Assembly: GCF_002272835.1 (NCBI RefSeq)
Contig: NZ_MLAO01000007.1
Coordinates: 1-64,000 of the forward strand
Direction: 5' to 3'
DNA: 64,000 nucleotides
Source: Helicobacter sp. 11S03491-1
GTDB taxonomy: Bacteria > Campylobacterota > Campylobacteria > Campylobacterales > Helicobacteraceae
A model generated the notes under the pieces. That model ran no database searches, was not told the origin of the DNA, and was given only the letters and a program-made list of their open reading frames with translations. Within the stretch, counting starts at the first letter, position 1. Every line of letters starts with the position of its first letter. Both the position numbers and the translations under genes were made by a program. Positions 8,901 to 15,025 of this stretch are shown here, one piece after another.

Positions 8901-10392
8901 AAGCGGTAATCACCCAATGATTATCCCCTTTATTATTCCAACCTTTTGATAAGCCTATCCGATAAGATTTTCCATTATTAAATTTGATACTTTTCACACC
9001 CGCATTTTCTACTGCCTCTCCGTTTTGGATGATCTCAGGGATTTTATCCACAACTTCAGGGTGTTTGCTCAGAATATGAGAGAGTCCCATTTTCTCATCT
9101 CCCCATACCAAATCAATATCCCCTAACCCTTCTTTGTAGAATGCTCCCATGACTTGCCCTTCTTTGGTTTGGAGGAGTTTAGTAATCGCTCCTTTCCCGT
9201 CATGGTAGTATTCAGGGTAATTTGTGCCGAATTCTTTCAGGGGCTCTTGATTGGGTTTTGGATTCTCTTTGGCTTCTTGAGTGCTTAGGGTTGCTTGATT
9301 TTTAATTTCATTTGTGCTAGGATTGGATGAAGAGGTTTTAGAGAGAGTCTCCTCTGAATTGTTAGGGATAGAGTCGATAAACTTATCCCTACCTCTTGTA
9401 TCTTCATAAGCTGTGATTACCCAATGATTATCCGTAGGTTCTCCATATAAATTACTTTTTAATACAACTTTATAGCCATCTTTGTTTATCTGTGTGGCAT
9501 CGTGTTTTCTTACAACCACTGCACCATCATTTATGATCTCAGGGATTTTATCCACAACTTCAGGGTGTTTGCTCAGAATATGAGAGAGTCCCATTTTCTC
9601 ATCTCCCCATACCAAATCAATATCCCCTAACCCTTCTTTGTAGAATGCTCCCATGACTTGCCCTTCTTTGGTTTGGAGGAGTTTAGTAATCGCTCCTTTC
9701 CCGTCATGGTAGTATTCAGGGTAATTTGTACCAAACTCTTTGAGGGGTTCATGATTGGGTTTTGGATTCTCTTTGGCTTCTTGAGTCAATGATTGTTTTT
9801 CTTGGTATTTTTGGGCATTTTTCAGCAGTTCCACATAATCTTGTTGGGCATTTTGATCCAGGGCTTGTGTAGCTTTGGTCATGACTTTCCCGAGTGTCCC
9901 TGAGATACTTAAAATCTCATTTTTGAGTTCGGCTATAAGAGAGGCAGGTGTGCCGGGATCGGAGATGAGATTGAAGAAGAAGTCTTTAGAAGTGCGCGAT
10001 TGGTTCATGGCTTTTTTGATATGGTATAAAAATGCAGCATTCCTGCCTGAAGTGTTGGGCAAGAAGGCTTGAAGCTTTTTAAAAGTGCCATTGACAAGCC
10101 CTGTATGTGCTTTTACAATCAGATTGGTAGAGAGTCCGTTTGCTCCTAATGGTAAGGGGATATTCCCCCCTTGAATTTGCTTGATGATATTCCCGTCATT
10201 ATAAAATAACTCACTCATCCCCTTCAGAGTGGCTATATAATCTTTGAGACTCGGATTTTCTATTTTTTCTTCCAAGCTTTTCAAAGACTCCCTCAACCCC
10301 AGCCAATCGACATATTTACCCCCTGCAGAAGATTCATTGATGTGTTTTGAGACTGCAGCAGCCACGATATAAGCTTGTGTTTTATCTTGCAT
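2986..10392 (-). CDS. giant protein with seven PBECR-type nuclease-like modules, 5'-truncated
   Basis: The frame is 2468 residues from the first ATG. Seven modules begin near residues 217, 386, 679, 996, 1519, 1699 and 2292. Each opens with an almost constant ~45-residue block (FGTNYPEYYHDGKGA to GDIDLVWG), then a H-I-x-x-x-H motif (GLSHILSKH or GLAHILDKH), a variable stretch, and a closing HWVITAYE-like strand. I read them as PBECR-type barnase/EndoU/colicin/RelE-fold domains; such proteins in Helicobacter carry names like putative barnase/colicin E5 endoribonuclease. Linkers repeat NPSTNEVKNQ and carry helical blocks, one (NPALQAWIKDYQKL) present twice. No signal peptide or membrane segment is seen. 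Protein-like sequence continues about 49 codons upstream of the first ATG to a stop at 10540, with no start codon and no ribosome binding site, so the 5' end looks deleted and expression is doubtful. Confidence 0.75.
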   Translation of the reverse strand: MQDKTQAYIVAAAVSKHINESSAGGKYVDWLGLRESLKSLEEKIENPSLKDYIATLKGMSELFYNDGNIIKQIQGGNIPLPLGANGLSTNLIVKAHTGLVNGTFKKLQAFLPNTSGRNAAFLYHIKKAMNQSRTSKDFFFNLISDPGTPASLIAELKNEILSISGTLGKVMTKATQALDQNAQQDYVELLKNAQKYQEKQSLTQEAKENPKPNHEPLKEFGTNYPEYYHDGKGAITKLLQTKEGQVMGAFYKEGLGDIDLVWGDEKMGLSHILSKHPEVVDKIPEIINDGAVVVRKHDATQINKDGYKVVLKSNLYGEPTDNHWVITAYEDTRGRDKFIDSIPNNSEETLSKTSSSNPSTNEIKNQATLSTQEAKENPKPNQEPLKEFGTNYPEYYHDGKGAITKLLQTKEGQVMGAFYKEGLGDIDLVWGDEKMGLSHILSKHPEVVDKIPEIIQNGEAVENAGVKSIKFNNGKSYRIGLSKGWNNKGDNHWVITAYEDTKSPHPDVRPSNEVASQSGTDLSANDLSENPSTNEVKNQARAKENPALQAWIKDYQKLKDKYKDYFSAQRLKGYMEDGISLQSRAKELKDALEKAESEGSEAMIRKDLAVIQDKEVQDFFKKADFDKLKLLSAMDDLEFYQAVGNNQKIIELIEEKIAYLQNKIQRNQEAKPNHEPLKEFGTNYPEYYHDGKGAITKLLQTKEGQVMGAFYKEGLGDIDLVWGDKRGGLSHILDKHGKDTALKIDDVIETGQIFRDKHNRLGILKDNQIVGIHEKYKGDDRQWIVTSYELKDPKQYLDGAEAYVSEQLGKTNLSKNLSPDNPSTNEVKNQARAKENPALQAWIKDYQKLKDKYKDYFSPQRLKGYMEDGISLQSRAKKLKDILEKAEYEVNEAMIKKDLAVIQDKEVQDFFKKADFDKLKLLSAMDDLEFYKKMGEHQKIKELGDLLEEEIAYLQNKIQRDQEANLTKAQLQESPKIKEDYSNKEPLSTQEPLKEFGTNYPEYYHDGKGAITKLLQTKEGQVMGAFYKEGLGDIDLVWGEVSNPSKHTGYGLAHILDKHPDFDIGLIPEIVEKGNIINRHNGYNIESEKYIVGINKGFDGKGDNHWIVSAFDSKKPTKSASSDVFKESESLPSNLPHNPTTSELKSQEELLSKYPTLISTPEQYDELMKTLNGFALYKSAFPNKDFEIQDVLSAAADIYTGLPDRDIITNPQLQELLSHLDDKHSLVLRYRHNLNEFPALIESKKFELKMTQEAAQAIQKNIEKEKQNDRYHISYRTSDLQSKKERIQKLQRDISFLREELQKTIELSKTLGHPSKEPPKMKAYKQIASKYPEGLLLFLKYPFDIQKNAENQTEDIWKSFIEEIHQEIRKKSKTKKGERPPRYNYEDLERAVKSQEVRDFIEHSPKEVWDYLNLKDEIKNLQSALHKNQERINYAKANQDNPFYKESLPMFENSKKNIMQNLQDTQTALQALQIKSNLPPKPKEEPNPNAKIKEDYSNKEPLSTQEAKENLKPNQEPLKEFGTNYPEYYHDGKGAITKLLQTKEGQVMGAFYKEGLGDIDLVWGDEKMGLSHILSKHPEVVDKIPEIINDGKVDRGTNRIFLNTDDSRIAIALDYKGKDKKWIITAYNKDYLSPAYPHQEQLTPATSAHRMRDNLQPNPSTNEVKNQAKQTQKEPNPNAKIKEDYSNKEPLSIQEPLKEFGTNYPEYYHDGKGAIEKLLQTKEGQVMGAFYHPDIGDITLVWGKEGSAKSDGFGLAKIVKFHPEVVDKLDGIINNGRFILDEKQRPNIVSDNSIVGLRNDWKGEKTPYWVISSYSKKDSTKGIDSNGHSVKESYSLNNPSSNPTTSELKSQADFFKKYKKFTTKNNLESLYALGNIKHSRDEVLQRDAWDDKVLKDIGEYSNFGDKKMAALAGNPKVRALLDDPVGREFINDMGTILDKQQEIKNYLPHIQKLEKTYRDYSFAKKKNAYLITQSEEELNRAKKDLFVSVKEFQELSALMGQKYPAYFDENPNVLNSALVEKAKNQSLPIDPKESLSPPITEKTIKQKDIKDILSIPAKELQEVQKKASELWEKYGIDIHNIYKTLQEKEFDYERLSKFKSDFATGYPKYIRRLQNAIKHDKEKYQKHLIRYKDELKRSTDNTVSNQTKDYKAILQNSIKTNMRKLKILQDHDVKEFFKKIHDQPLVYDYIDKLRIIPYFLETQRTELKKLQKRKGNYFDFGTIKMIRNQIASLKNEFEENIDLRNKINAFISHEQKQSKLQENPKIKEDYSNKEPLSTQEAKENPKPNHEPLKEFGTNYPEYYHDGKGAITKLLQTKEGQVMGAFYKEGLGDIDLVWGEVSNPSKHTGYGLAHILDKHPDFDIGLIPEIVEKGKVVENAGVKSIKFNNGKSYRIGLSKGWLDKGDNHWVITAYEDTRLPHSDSRPSNEVASQNGTDLSANNLQPNPSTNEVKNQERQTQKIDLELSLL
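3140..9760 (-). repeat. seven-copy coding repeat (nuclease-like module)
   Basis: Direct repeats inside the giant gene, roughly at 9430-9760, 8890-9260, 8020-8380, 7050-7430, 5500-5860, 4930-5310 and 3140-3530. The module front is nearly identical in DNA (for example CCTTCTTTGGTTTGGAGGAG in six copies), while the back half differs. Copies 4 and 7 share a GEVSNPSKHTGYG insert. Copies 2 and 7 share the KSIKFNNGKSYRIGLSKGW back half. That mosaic sharing points to recombination between copies. Confidence 0.9.
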
Positions 10393-10555
10393 GCGAAAAT
10401 CAAGTTTGGCTATGATGGTGTCGGCAAGTTTTTCATTTGTGCTAATCCACTTACTGAGATTTTTCCCTAACTTTTCATCGGAGTTGTAGTTTTTTGAGAT
10501 ATTTTTTAATAAATACTCAAAATATTCATTAAAATAAAATTATTTATTATTTAAT

Positions 10556-10770
10556 CTATTTTATATCAAAAACTTCTTTGCATACTTTTTTGTGGAAAAA
10601 TGTATGAATCATCACGATACAGGTATTGTATCTATTCTCAGGAGTTTGTAGAAGTTCCTCAAAATCTCCAAAACTTCTTAAATATTTTTCGAAACTAAAA
10701 AATTCTTTATAAAAGATATTATCTTTTATATTTTCATTGCTTTTAAAATTATACTTAACTATTATTTCAT
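10556..10770 (-). pseudogene. small unrecognised gene with a frameshift at its start
   Basis: A good ribosome binding site (AAGGA) and ATG at 10770 lead into ATG-AAA-stop. The frame one base over is open for about 70 codons to a TAG at 10556-10558 and reads like protein (KNEIIVKYNFKSNENIKDN, then KYLRSFGDFEELLQTPENRY). The gene follows the zinc-finger gene 10782-11348 by about 11 bp, so it was probably the third gene of that small operon. A single-base change near 10765 would explain its state. Family unknown. Confidence 0.4.
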
Positions 10771-10781
10771 TTTTTATCCTT

Positions 10782-11348
10782 TTATTTTGTAGTTTTTTTA
10801 AAAATTCTATAACCCCTTGTGCTTTCCAAAAGATTATTAACGATATATTTTGCCATTTTTTCTTTACTTTCTAAAAATCTTGGTGGGATTTTTAGAAAAA
10901 AAGTTTGACAACTTTCTGTATTCGGATTCCAAACGAAGTTTTCATCACCCTTCAATCCCCATTTTTGATCATAAAATTGCTTTTTGATTTTAAAAGAAAT
11001 CTTATCAGGATCGGGGGCTTCACTCAGCCCGTATTCTTCCCAATCAACCCCAACCATATCCCATTCTTTGATTATATTTTCAAGAGAATCATAAAAAACG
11101 TGATCTTCCCCCCTACTATTACTCTCTATCAACGATAGCAACTCTTCAAAACTCTCTGCCTTGAACTCTTCTTCACCGACATTGCCGTGTTTTGATAAAG
11201 TTAAAGTTATATTAACTTTTTTCCTATCATTCAGAATGAGATTCATCCTATAATCTTTGCATCTGCAAGCCTCTGAGCAAAATTTTGATTTTTTTGTTCC
11301 CAGAAATTTTTTGCCGCAAACAACGCAAATTTTTTCAGATCTGATCAT
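10782..11348 (-). CDS. protein with N-terminal four-cysteine zinc-finger-like motif
   Basis: A 188-residue protein of unknown function. Residues 7-30 hold a treble-clef-like cluster, ICVVCGKKF then KFCSEACRCKDY (C-x2-C, about 12 residues, C-x3-C plus another C), as in short zinc-binding domains of mobile elements. The rest is acidic and helical (ESFEELLSLIESN), with a C-terminal region containing FLKIPPRFLESKEKMAKYIV. It overlaps the preceding small membrane-protein gene by 14 bp, so the two are translated together. No homologue is recalled; a role in an integrated element is inferred from position. Confidence 0.6.
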   Translation of the reverse strand: MIRSEKICVVCGKKFLGTKKSKFCSEACRCKDYRMNLILNDRKKVNITLTLSKHGNVGEEEFKAESFEELLSLIESNSRGEDHVFYDSLENIIKEWDMVGVDWEEYGLSEAPDPDKISFKIKKQFYDQKWGLKGDENFVWNPNTESCQTFFLKIPPRFLESKEKMAKYIVNNLLESTRGYRIFKKTTK

Positions 11349-11469
11349 TTTTTTCTCCTTTTTTTTCTATTTTTTTAACTCTTTTATTCAATTGAGACAT
11401 ATTTAAAACCAATGCTACAAGTAAAAGCACTTCAACGATTTCTGCAATTTGATTTAATATTTGCATCAT
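11335..11469 (-). CDS. 44-aa membrane peptide with charged coiled tail
   Basis: A short gene with a strong ribosome binding site (AAAGGAG) before two consecutive ATGs at 11469 and 11466. The product has an N-terminal hydrophobic helix (EIVEVLLLVALVLNM) and a K/E-rich tail (LNKRVKKIEKKGEK). Its last 14 bp overlap the start of the zinc-finger gene. The layout, a membrane helix followed by a short coiled segment, matches the 40-aa product at 23017-23139 although they are 11.5 kb apart and on opposite strands. Function unknown. Confidence 0.6.
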   Translation of the reverse strand: MMQILNQIAEIVEVLLLVALVLNMSQLNKRVKKIEKKGEKNDQI

Positions 11470-11490
11470 TTACTCCTTTGTGATAGAATT

Positions 11491-12131
11491 TCAAAAAAAG
11501 TATATAATACCTAGTGTTGTGGTAATAGGATAGAGGTGACAAAGAATATCTTCGCTATAGCCATATTTCTCGGTACCAAAACGGCCATAATAGAAAGAAT
11601 AAACGCTAACGTTAGAATTTACATTCGTAGGAAAAAGAGGGAATGCAGTATTTAATAAAAGCGCAAAATGCTTATAGCGAAATCTAATCCCCAGATTATA
11701 ATGCATAATAAAAGTCTCATCATTTATGTAATTAGAAATATTCACCCCCCCCCCCACAGCGTATTTCGCGATTCTATAAACTGCATACCTAAATCAAAGC
11801 CCGTAATCAAAGCATAAGTGAGATCGCTTTCTTGGGGCTCAAAAACATAATTAATCCCTACTAAAAAATCTCTTCTCCATAAACCATTAAAATCAGAAGA
11901 AAAATAAACTTGTGCCCCATTGAAATCACCATCATTGAATTCTAACCCACCAAAAAGCATACCTTGCCAATCTATAGGGTAAAGAGTTTCTGATGGAAAA
12001 TCTTTTAATTCTTTGCCCAACGCGTAAAAATTCACTCCTCCTCCCACCCCAACATATATTTTACTTTCTGCTAGAGACAGAGATACACCCAAAGACATAA
12101 AAAATAATAGTATAAAAAAATTTGCTTTCAT
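11491..12131 (-). CDS. outer membrane protein, phase-variable, currently out of frame
   Basis: The first 129 codons (12131 to 11742) begin with a clear signal peptide (MKANFFILLFFMSLGVSLSLA) and continue as an amphipathic beta-strand protein. They stop right after a run of 11 G on the coding strand. The next frame continues with beta-strand sequence (NYINDETFIMHYNLGIRFRY) and ends IIYFF, the terminal phenylalanine typical of outer membrane beta-barrels. With 12 or 9 G the two halves join into one protein of about 213 residues. As sequenced it is OFF. It lies next to the far end of the CRISPR array, transcribed away from it. The specific Helicobacter outer-membrane family is not recognised. 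Confidence 0.75.
11745..11755. repeat. homopolymeric G tract (11 G on the coding strand)
   Basis: Eleven C on the plus strand at the junction of the two halves of the outer membrane protein gene. Long G/C runs in Helicobacter and Campylobacter genes change length by slipped-strand mispairing and switch translation on and off. Sequencing error is an alternative cause of the count. Confidence 0.85.
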
Positions 12132-12212
12132 TATGAAAATATATCTATTCTAAAATTAAATAAATATTAAAAATTCTATAAAATGTGTTCATCATCTCTC
12201 CAAGATGGCGTC
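12132..12212 (+). promoter_or_regulatory. AT-rich region at the outer end of the CRISPR array
   Basis: An 81-bp AT-rich stretch between the outer membrane protein start and the first repeat. It carries TTCTATAAAAT and TTCTAAAATT motifs resembling the promoter-like end of the repeat. It could serve as leader or first promoter for the array and also hold the divergent promoter of the outer membrane protein gene. Role inferred from position only. Confidence 0.3.
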
Positions 12213-13634
12213 GTTTTAGGCAGTTTTTAAATTCTTCTATGCTAAAATTTCTTTTTGATTCATTCCAAAGTCTTTCTTGTTTTAGGCAGTTTTTAAATTC
12301 TTCTATGCTAAAATAGCTGATGAAAAAAGAAAAAATCTAGTCGGGTTTTAGGCAGTTTTTAAATTCTTCTATGCTAAAATAGCGATCCCAAAGCATGGTA
12401 TCTCTTTGATGTTTTAGGCAGTTTTTAAATTCTTCTATGCTAAAATCTTTTTTGAGGGGTTAAAACGTTTGTTGTTGTTTTAGGCAGTTTTTAAATTCTT
12501 CTATGCTAAAATCAATCTTGTTCAAACCCCCTATATTACTTGGTTTTAGGCAGTTTTTAAATTCTTCTATGCTAAAATCAAGATTGAAAGCTTAGAGAGC
12601 AATTCTTGGTTTTAGGCAGTTTTTAAATTCTTCTATGCTAAAATAACAAAAGAACTTTTACTTAAAAGATGGGAGTTTTAGGCAGTTTTTAAATTCTTCT
12701 ATGCTAAAATTTTAAAATAGACAAAAAGGAGCCCCAATGAGTTTTAGGCAGTTTTTAAATTCTTCTATGCTAAAATCTTTTTTGAGGGGTTAAAACGTTT
12801 GTTGTTGTTTTAGGCAGTTTTTAAATTCTTCTATGCTAAAATTGACGCCCCGAAATGAGTTCCCTTCCCTCCGTTTTAGGCAGTTTTTAAATTCTTCTAT
12901 GCTAAAATAGTAACGGCACGCAGGCTTTAGGCAATGTGGTTTTAGGCAGTTTTTAAATTCTTCTATGCTAAAATACTGAAGGTTTTTAGTGTAAAGCCAT
13001 CCGAGTTTTAGGCAGTTTTTAAATTCTTCTATGCTAAAATCTAAAGGATTACCCGGATCGTTAGTCAAAAGTTTTAGGCAGTTTTTAAATTCTTCTATGC
13101 TAAAATAAACTCTTTATATCGGCGCGCTCCTCAAGCGTTTTAGGCAGTTTTTAAATTCTTCTATGCTAAAATTGCCAGCATTAGTTTTAAACTTCTTAAA
13201 GAGTTTTAGGCAGTTTTTAAATTCTTCTATGCTAAAATGCCATCCTTATTGAAGCCACACTCCATACCGTTTTAGGCAGTTTTTAAATTCTTCTATGCTA
13301 AAATAAGTGCTTTTTGATACTGATCTTGAAGTTTGTTTTAGGCAGTTTTTAAATTCTTCTATGCTAAAATTTTGTCCAATTTTGATAAGCATCTTTACTA
13401 GTTTTAGGCAGTTTTTAAATTCTTCTATGCTAAAATACCACTTATTTTTATACTTACTATCAAAGGGTTTTAGGCAGTTTTTAAATTCTTCTATGCTAAA
13501 ATCTTTGCCATAAAATCGCACGAGAGTTAAGCGTTTTAGGCAGTTTTTAAATTCTTCTATGCTAAAATAAGAAGAAATTCAAGAAGGAGAGAGCGATGGT
13601 TTTAGGCAGTTTTTAAATTCTTCTATGCTAAAAT
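12213..13634 (+). CRISPR. type II-C CRISPR array, 22 repeats and 21 spacers
   Basis: Twenty-two repeats of 36 bp, which look identical, start every 66 bp from 12213 to 13599 and separate 21 spacers of exactly 30 bp. The repeat starts GTTTTAGGCAGTTTTTAAAT and ends CTATGCTAAAAT. By analogy with Campylobacter jejuni, crRNAs read in the plus direction (spacer then GUUUUAG). The repeat end contains TGCTAAAAT, an extended -10-like promoter, as in Neisseria and Campylobacter II-C arrays, so each spacer may have its own transcript. Spacer 13 (13041-13070) matches lptD of this genome; spacers 4 (12447-12476) and 9 (12777-12806) are identical. No repeat is degenerate at either end. Confidence 0.98.
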
Positions 13635-13635
13635 A

Positions 13636-13675
13636 GACCTTGTCTTTATTCCCTAAATTTGGGAGAAAAAAGGTC
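13636..13675 (+). terminator. hairpin between array and tracrRNA
   Basis: GACCTT (13636-13641) pairs with AAGGTC (13670-13675), and inside lies the palindrome TCCCTAAATTTGGGA (13650-13664). It sits directly after the last repeat, so it may end array transcription before the tracrRNA gene. A-rich rather than T-rich sequence follows, so termination is uncertain. Confidence 0.4.
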
Positions 13676-13693
13676 AAAAAGCATAGAAAATAT

Positions 13694-13701
13694 GCTATAA
13701 T
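13694..13701 (+). promoter_or_regulatory. extended -10 promoter of the tracrRNA
   Basis: TGCTATAAT (13693-13701): a consensus TATAAT hexamer preceded by TG at the extended -10 position. It places a start near 13707, just before the anti-repeat, and fits the sigma-70 promoters of epsilonproteobacteria, which rely on the -10 box. Confidence 0.7.
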
Positions 13702-13706
13702 ACCAA

Positions 13707-13795
13707 TCTTTAGAAGAAGAATTTAAAAACTGCCTAGAATAAATGGTTATAGGGTTCCATGTGGAGTTACAATCTCCGAAAAACCCTAAAATAAT
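13707..13795 (+). ncRNA. tracrRNA of the type II-C system
   Basis: The stretch from about 13711 to 13735 (GAAGAATTTAAAAACTGCCT) is the reverse complement of the CRISPR repeat, with a small bulge of extra bases, so it can pair with the crRNA. Downstream is the hairpin GGAG-TTACAAT-CTCC, whose loop equals the GGGG-TTACAAT-CCCC hairpin of C. jejuni tracrRNA. It is enclosed by an AGGGTT/AACCCT stem, giving the same interlocked fold. It has its own promoter and is transcribed along with the array direction, convergent to cas2, whose last codons it overlaps. The 3' end is estimated. Confidence 0.88.
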
Positions 13796-14094
13796 ACAAG
13801 TTGTCTTGGTTTATTTGCTTTTTCTGCTTCACTCTTTTCGCCAAGCAATAATCTCATATGATCAAATTGTTTTTCTGTAAGAATCAAGGCTCTTATATGT
13901 CCTTTTGGAGGAATTATTAAATCAAGCCTATCAAGATGAGAATTTGCACTTGCGACTCCCTTGCAAATGCGTACATAAACAGAAAATTGCAACATAATAA
14001 ATCCATCCTTGATAAGTTCTTTTCTAAATTTTGCAGAATTTTTTCTATCTTCTTTTGTATGGGTGGGCATGTCAAACATCACTAAAACTCTCAT
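13786..14094 (-). CDS. cas2: Cas2, CRISPR integration subunit
   Basis: About 102 residues starting MRVLVMFDMPTHTKEDRKN, with the beta-strand and catalytic-type aspartate (FDMP) at the N-terminus and the ferredoxin-like fold typical of Cas2. The RLDLIIPPKGHIRALILTEKQF segment matches Cas2 of Cas9 systems. Cas2 joins Cas1 to insert new spacers. I chose the ATG at 14094 because this gives the normal family N-terminus; an upstream ATG at 14109 would add five residues. It overlaps the end of cas1 by 23 bp and is convergent with the tracrRNA. Confidence 0.95.
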   Translation of the reverse strand: MRVLVMFDMPTHTKEDRKNSAKFRKELIKDGFIMLQFSVYVRICKGVASANSHLDRLDLIIPPKGHIRALILTEKQFDHMRLLLGEKSEAEKANKPRQLVLF

Positions 14095-15019
14095 AAATTT
14101 CTCTTCCATCAGAATCTTCTTTTTTAAATAATGGTAATATCAATTCACTTTCAAATCCTTTGATCGCATTTGCCAGAGACCATACAGTTCTGGTAATAGC
14201 ACGATACATCGGATAGTATTTATCTTTGCATTGAATTTTTGCATTTAAGATGCTCGCTAATTTTTGACGGTGACATAGGCTAAAATCATCTTTAAGACTT
14301 TGATTTTCTAACATAAATACCACAAGAGAATCAACAAAAATTCGATAAGGCTCTATCATATCATCAGCAAGATTGAAAGAGTTAAATTGATTTTTGTGAA
14401 AAATACCTAGCGTAGGGAGGAACCCACTCCCCACTAAATTCCTTGCCACACAACCCCTAAGAATAGCATAACCATAATTGAGGGCAGCATTAGTAGGGTT
14501 AATTTCAGTTCTCTTAAAATCTTTTCCAAAAAGTGCTTGAAAATAGAGAATTGCCCCTTGTGCTTCAAGATTTTTAGAGTCATTAAGGGTTACATCTTTA
14601 GACATTTTTAGAATTTTACCAGCTAATTGGGGATTTTGTCCATTAGCAAGCTCACTTTGATTATAAAGCTTTTGCTTGATGATTTGCTGCCATAAAATTG
14701 ACTTGGTTTGTTGGGATGTCTTAATTTGAAATTCCAACACTTCAGAAGTTTTATAATGACCAAGATAAGGCATAAAAACACCATTGGGAATATGAGAATC
14801 ATCACAACTAAAAAGAACGATTTTAGAATCTGCTAATTTGCTTAATAGACTATTAGTAATATTAATTTGATGATTCTCACAAATAATAACTAAAATATCT
14901 CTTAAGGGTAAAGTTATATCCTTGCCTTCTTGAGTAATGCAAAAATTATTATTTTTAAGACTCAATTTAGCAGGATTACTAATAAAAATAGTTTTATAAG
15001 CCTCATCAAAACTACCCAT
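14072..15019 (-). CDS. cas1: Cas1, CRISPR integrase
   Basis: A 315-residue protein. The N-terminal beta domain has LPLRDILVIICENHQINIT, and the helical catalytic domain has the metal ligands in TEINPTNAALNYGYAILRGC (glutamate), GFLPTLGIFHKNQFNSFNLA (histidine) and LADDMIEPYRIFVD (aspartate/glutamate). Cas1 with Cas2 cuts and joins prespacers into the array. Size and motifs fit type II Cas1. It lies 6 bp after cas9 and overlaps cas2. The operon has only cas9, cas1 and cas2, and no csn2 or cas4 is present, which defines subtype II-C. Confidence 0.97.
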   Translation of the reverse strand: MGSFDEAYKTIFISNPAKLSLKNNNFCITQEGKDITLPLRDILVIICENHQINITNSLLSKLADSKIVLFSCDDSHIPNGVFMPYLGHYKTSEVLEFQIKTSQQTKSILWQQIIKQKLYNQSELANGQNPQLAGKILKMSKDVTLNDSKNLEAQGAILYFQALFGKDFKRTEINPTNAALNYGYAILRGCVARNLVGSGFLPTLGIFHKNQFNSFNLADDMIEPYRIFVDSLVVFMLENQSLKDDFSLCHRQKLASILNAKIQCKDKYYPMYRAITRTVWSLANAIKGFESELILPLFKKEDSDGREIYESFSDV

Positions 15020-15025
15020 TGAAAT

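Noticed and set aside
12790-13521. Minus- and plus-strand frames with repeated FSIEEFKNCLK or FRQFLNSSMLK
   Set aside because: They are translations of the CRISPR repeats and spacers, not genes.
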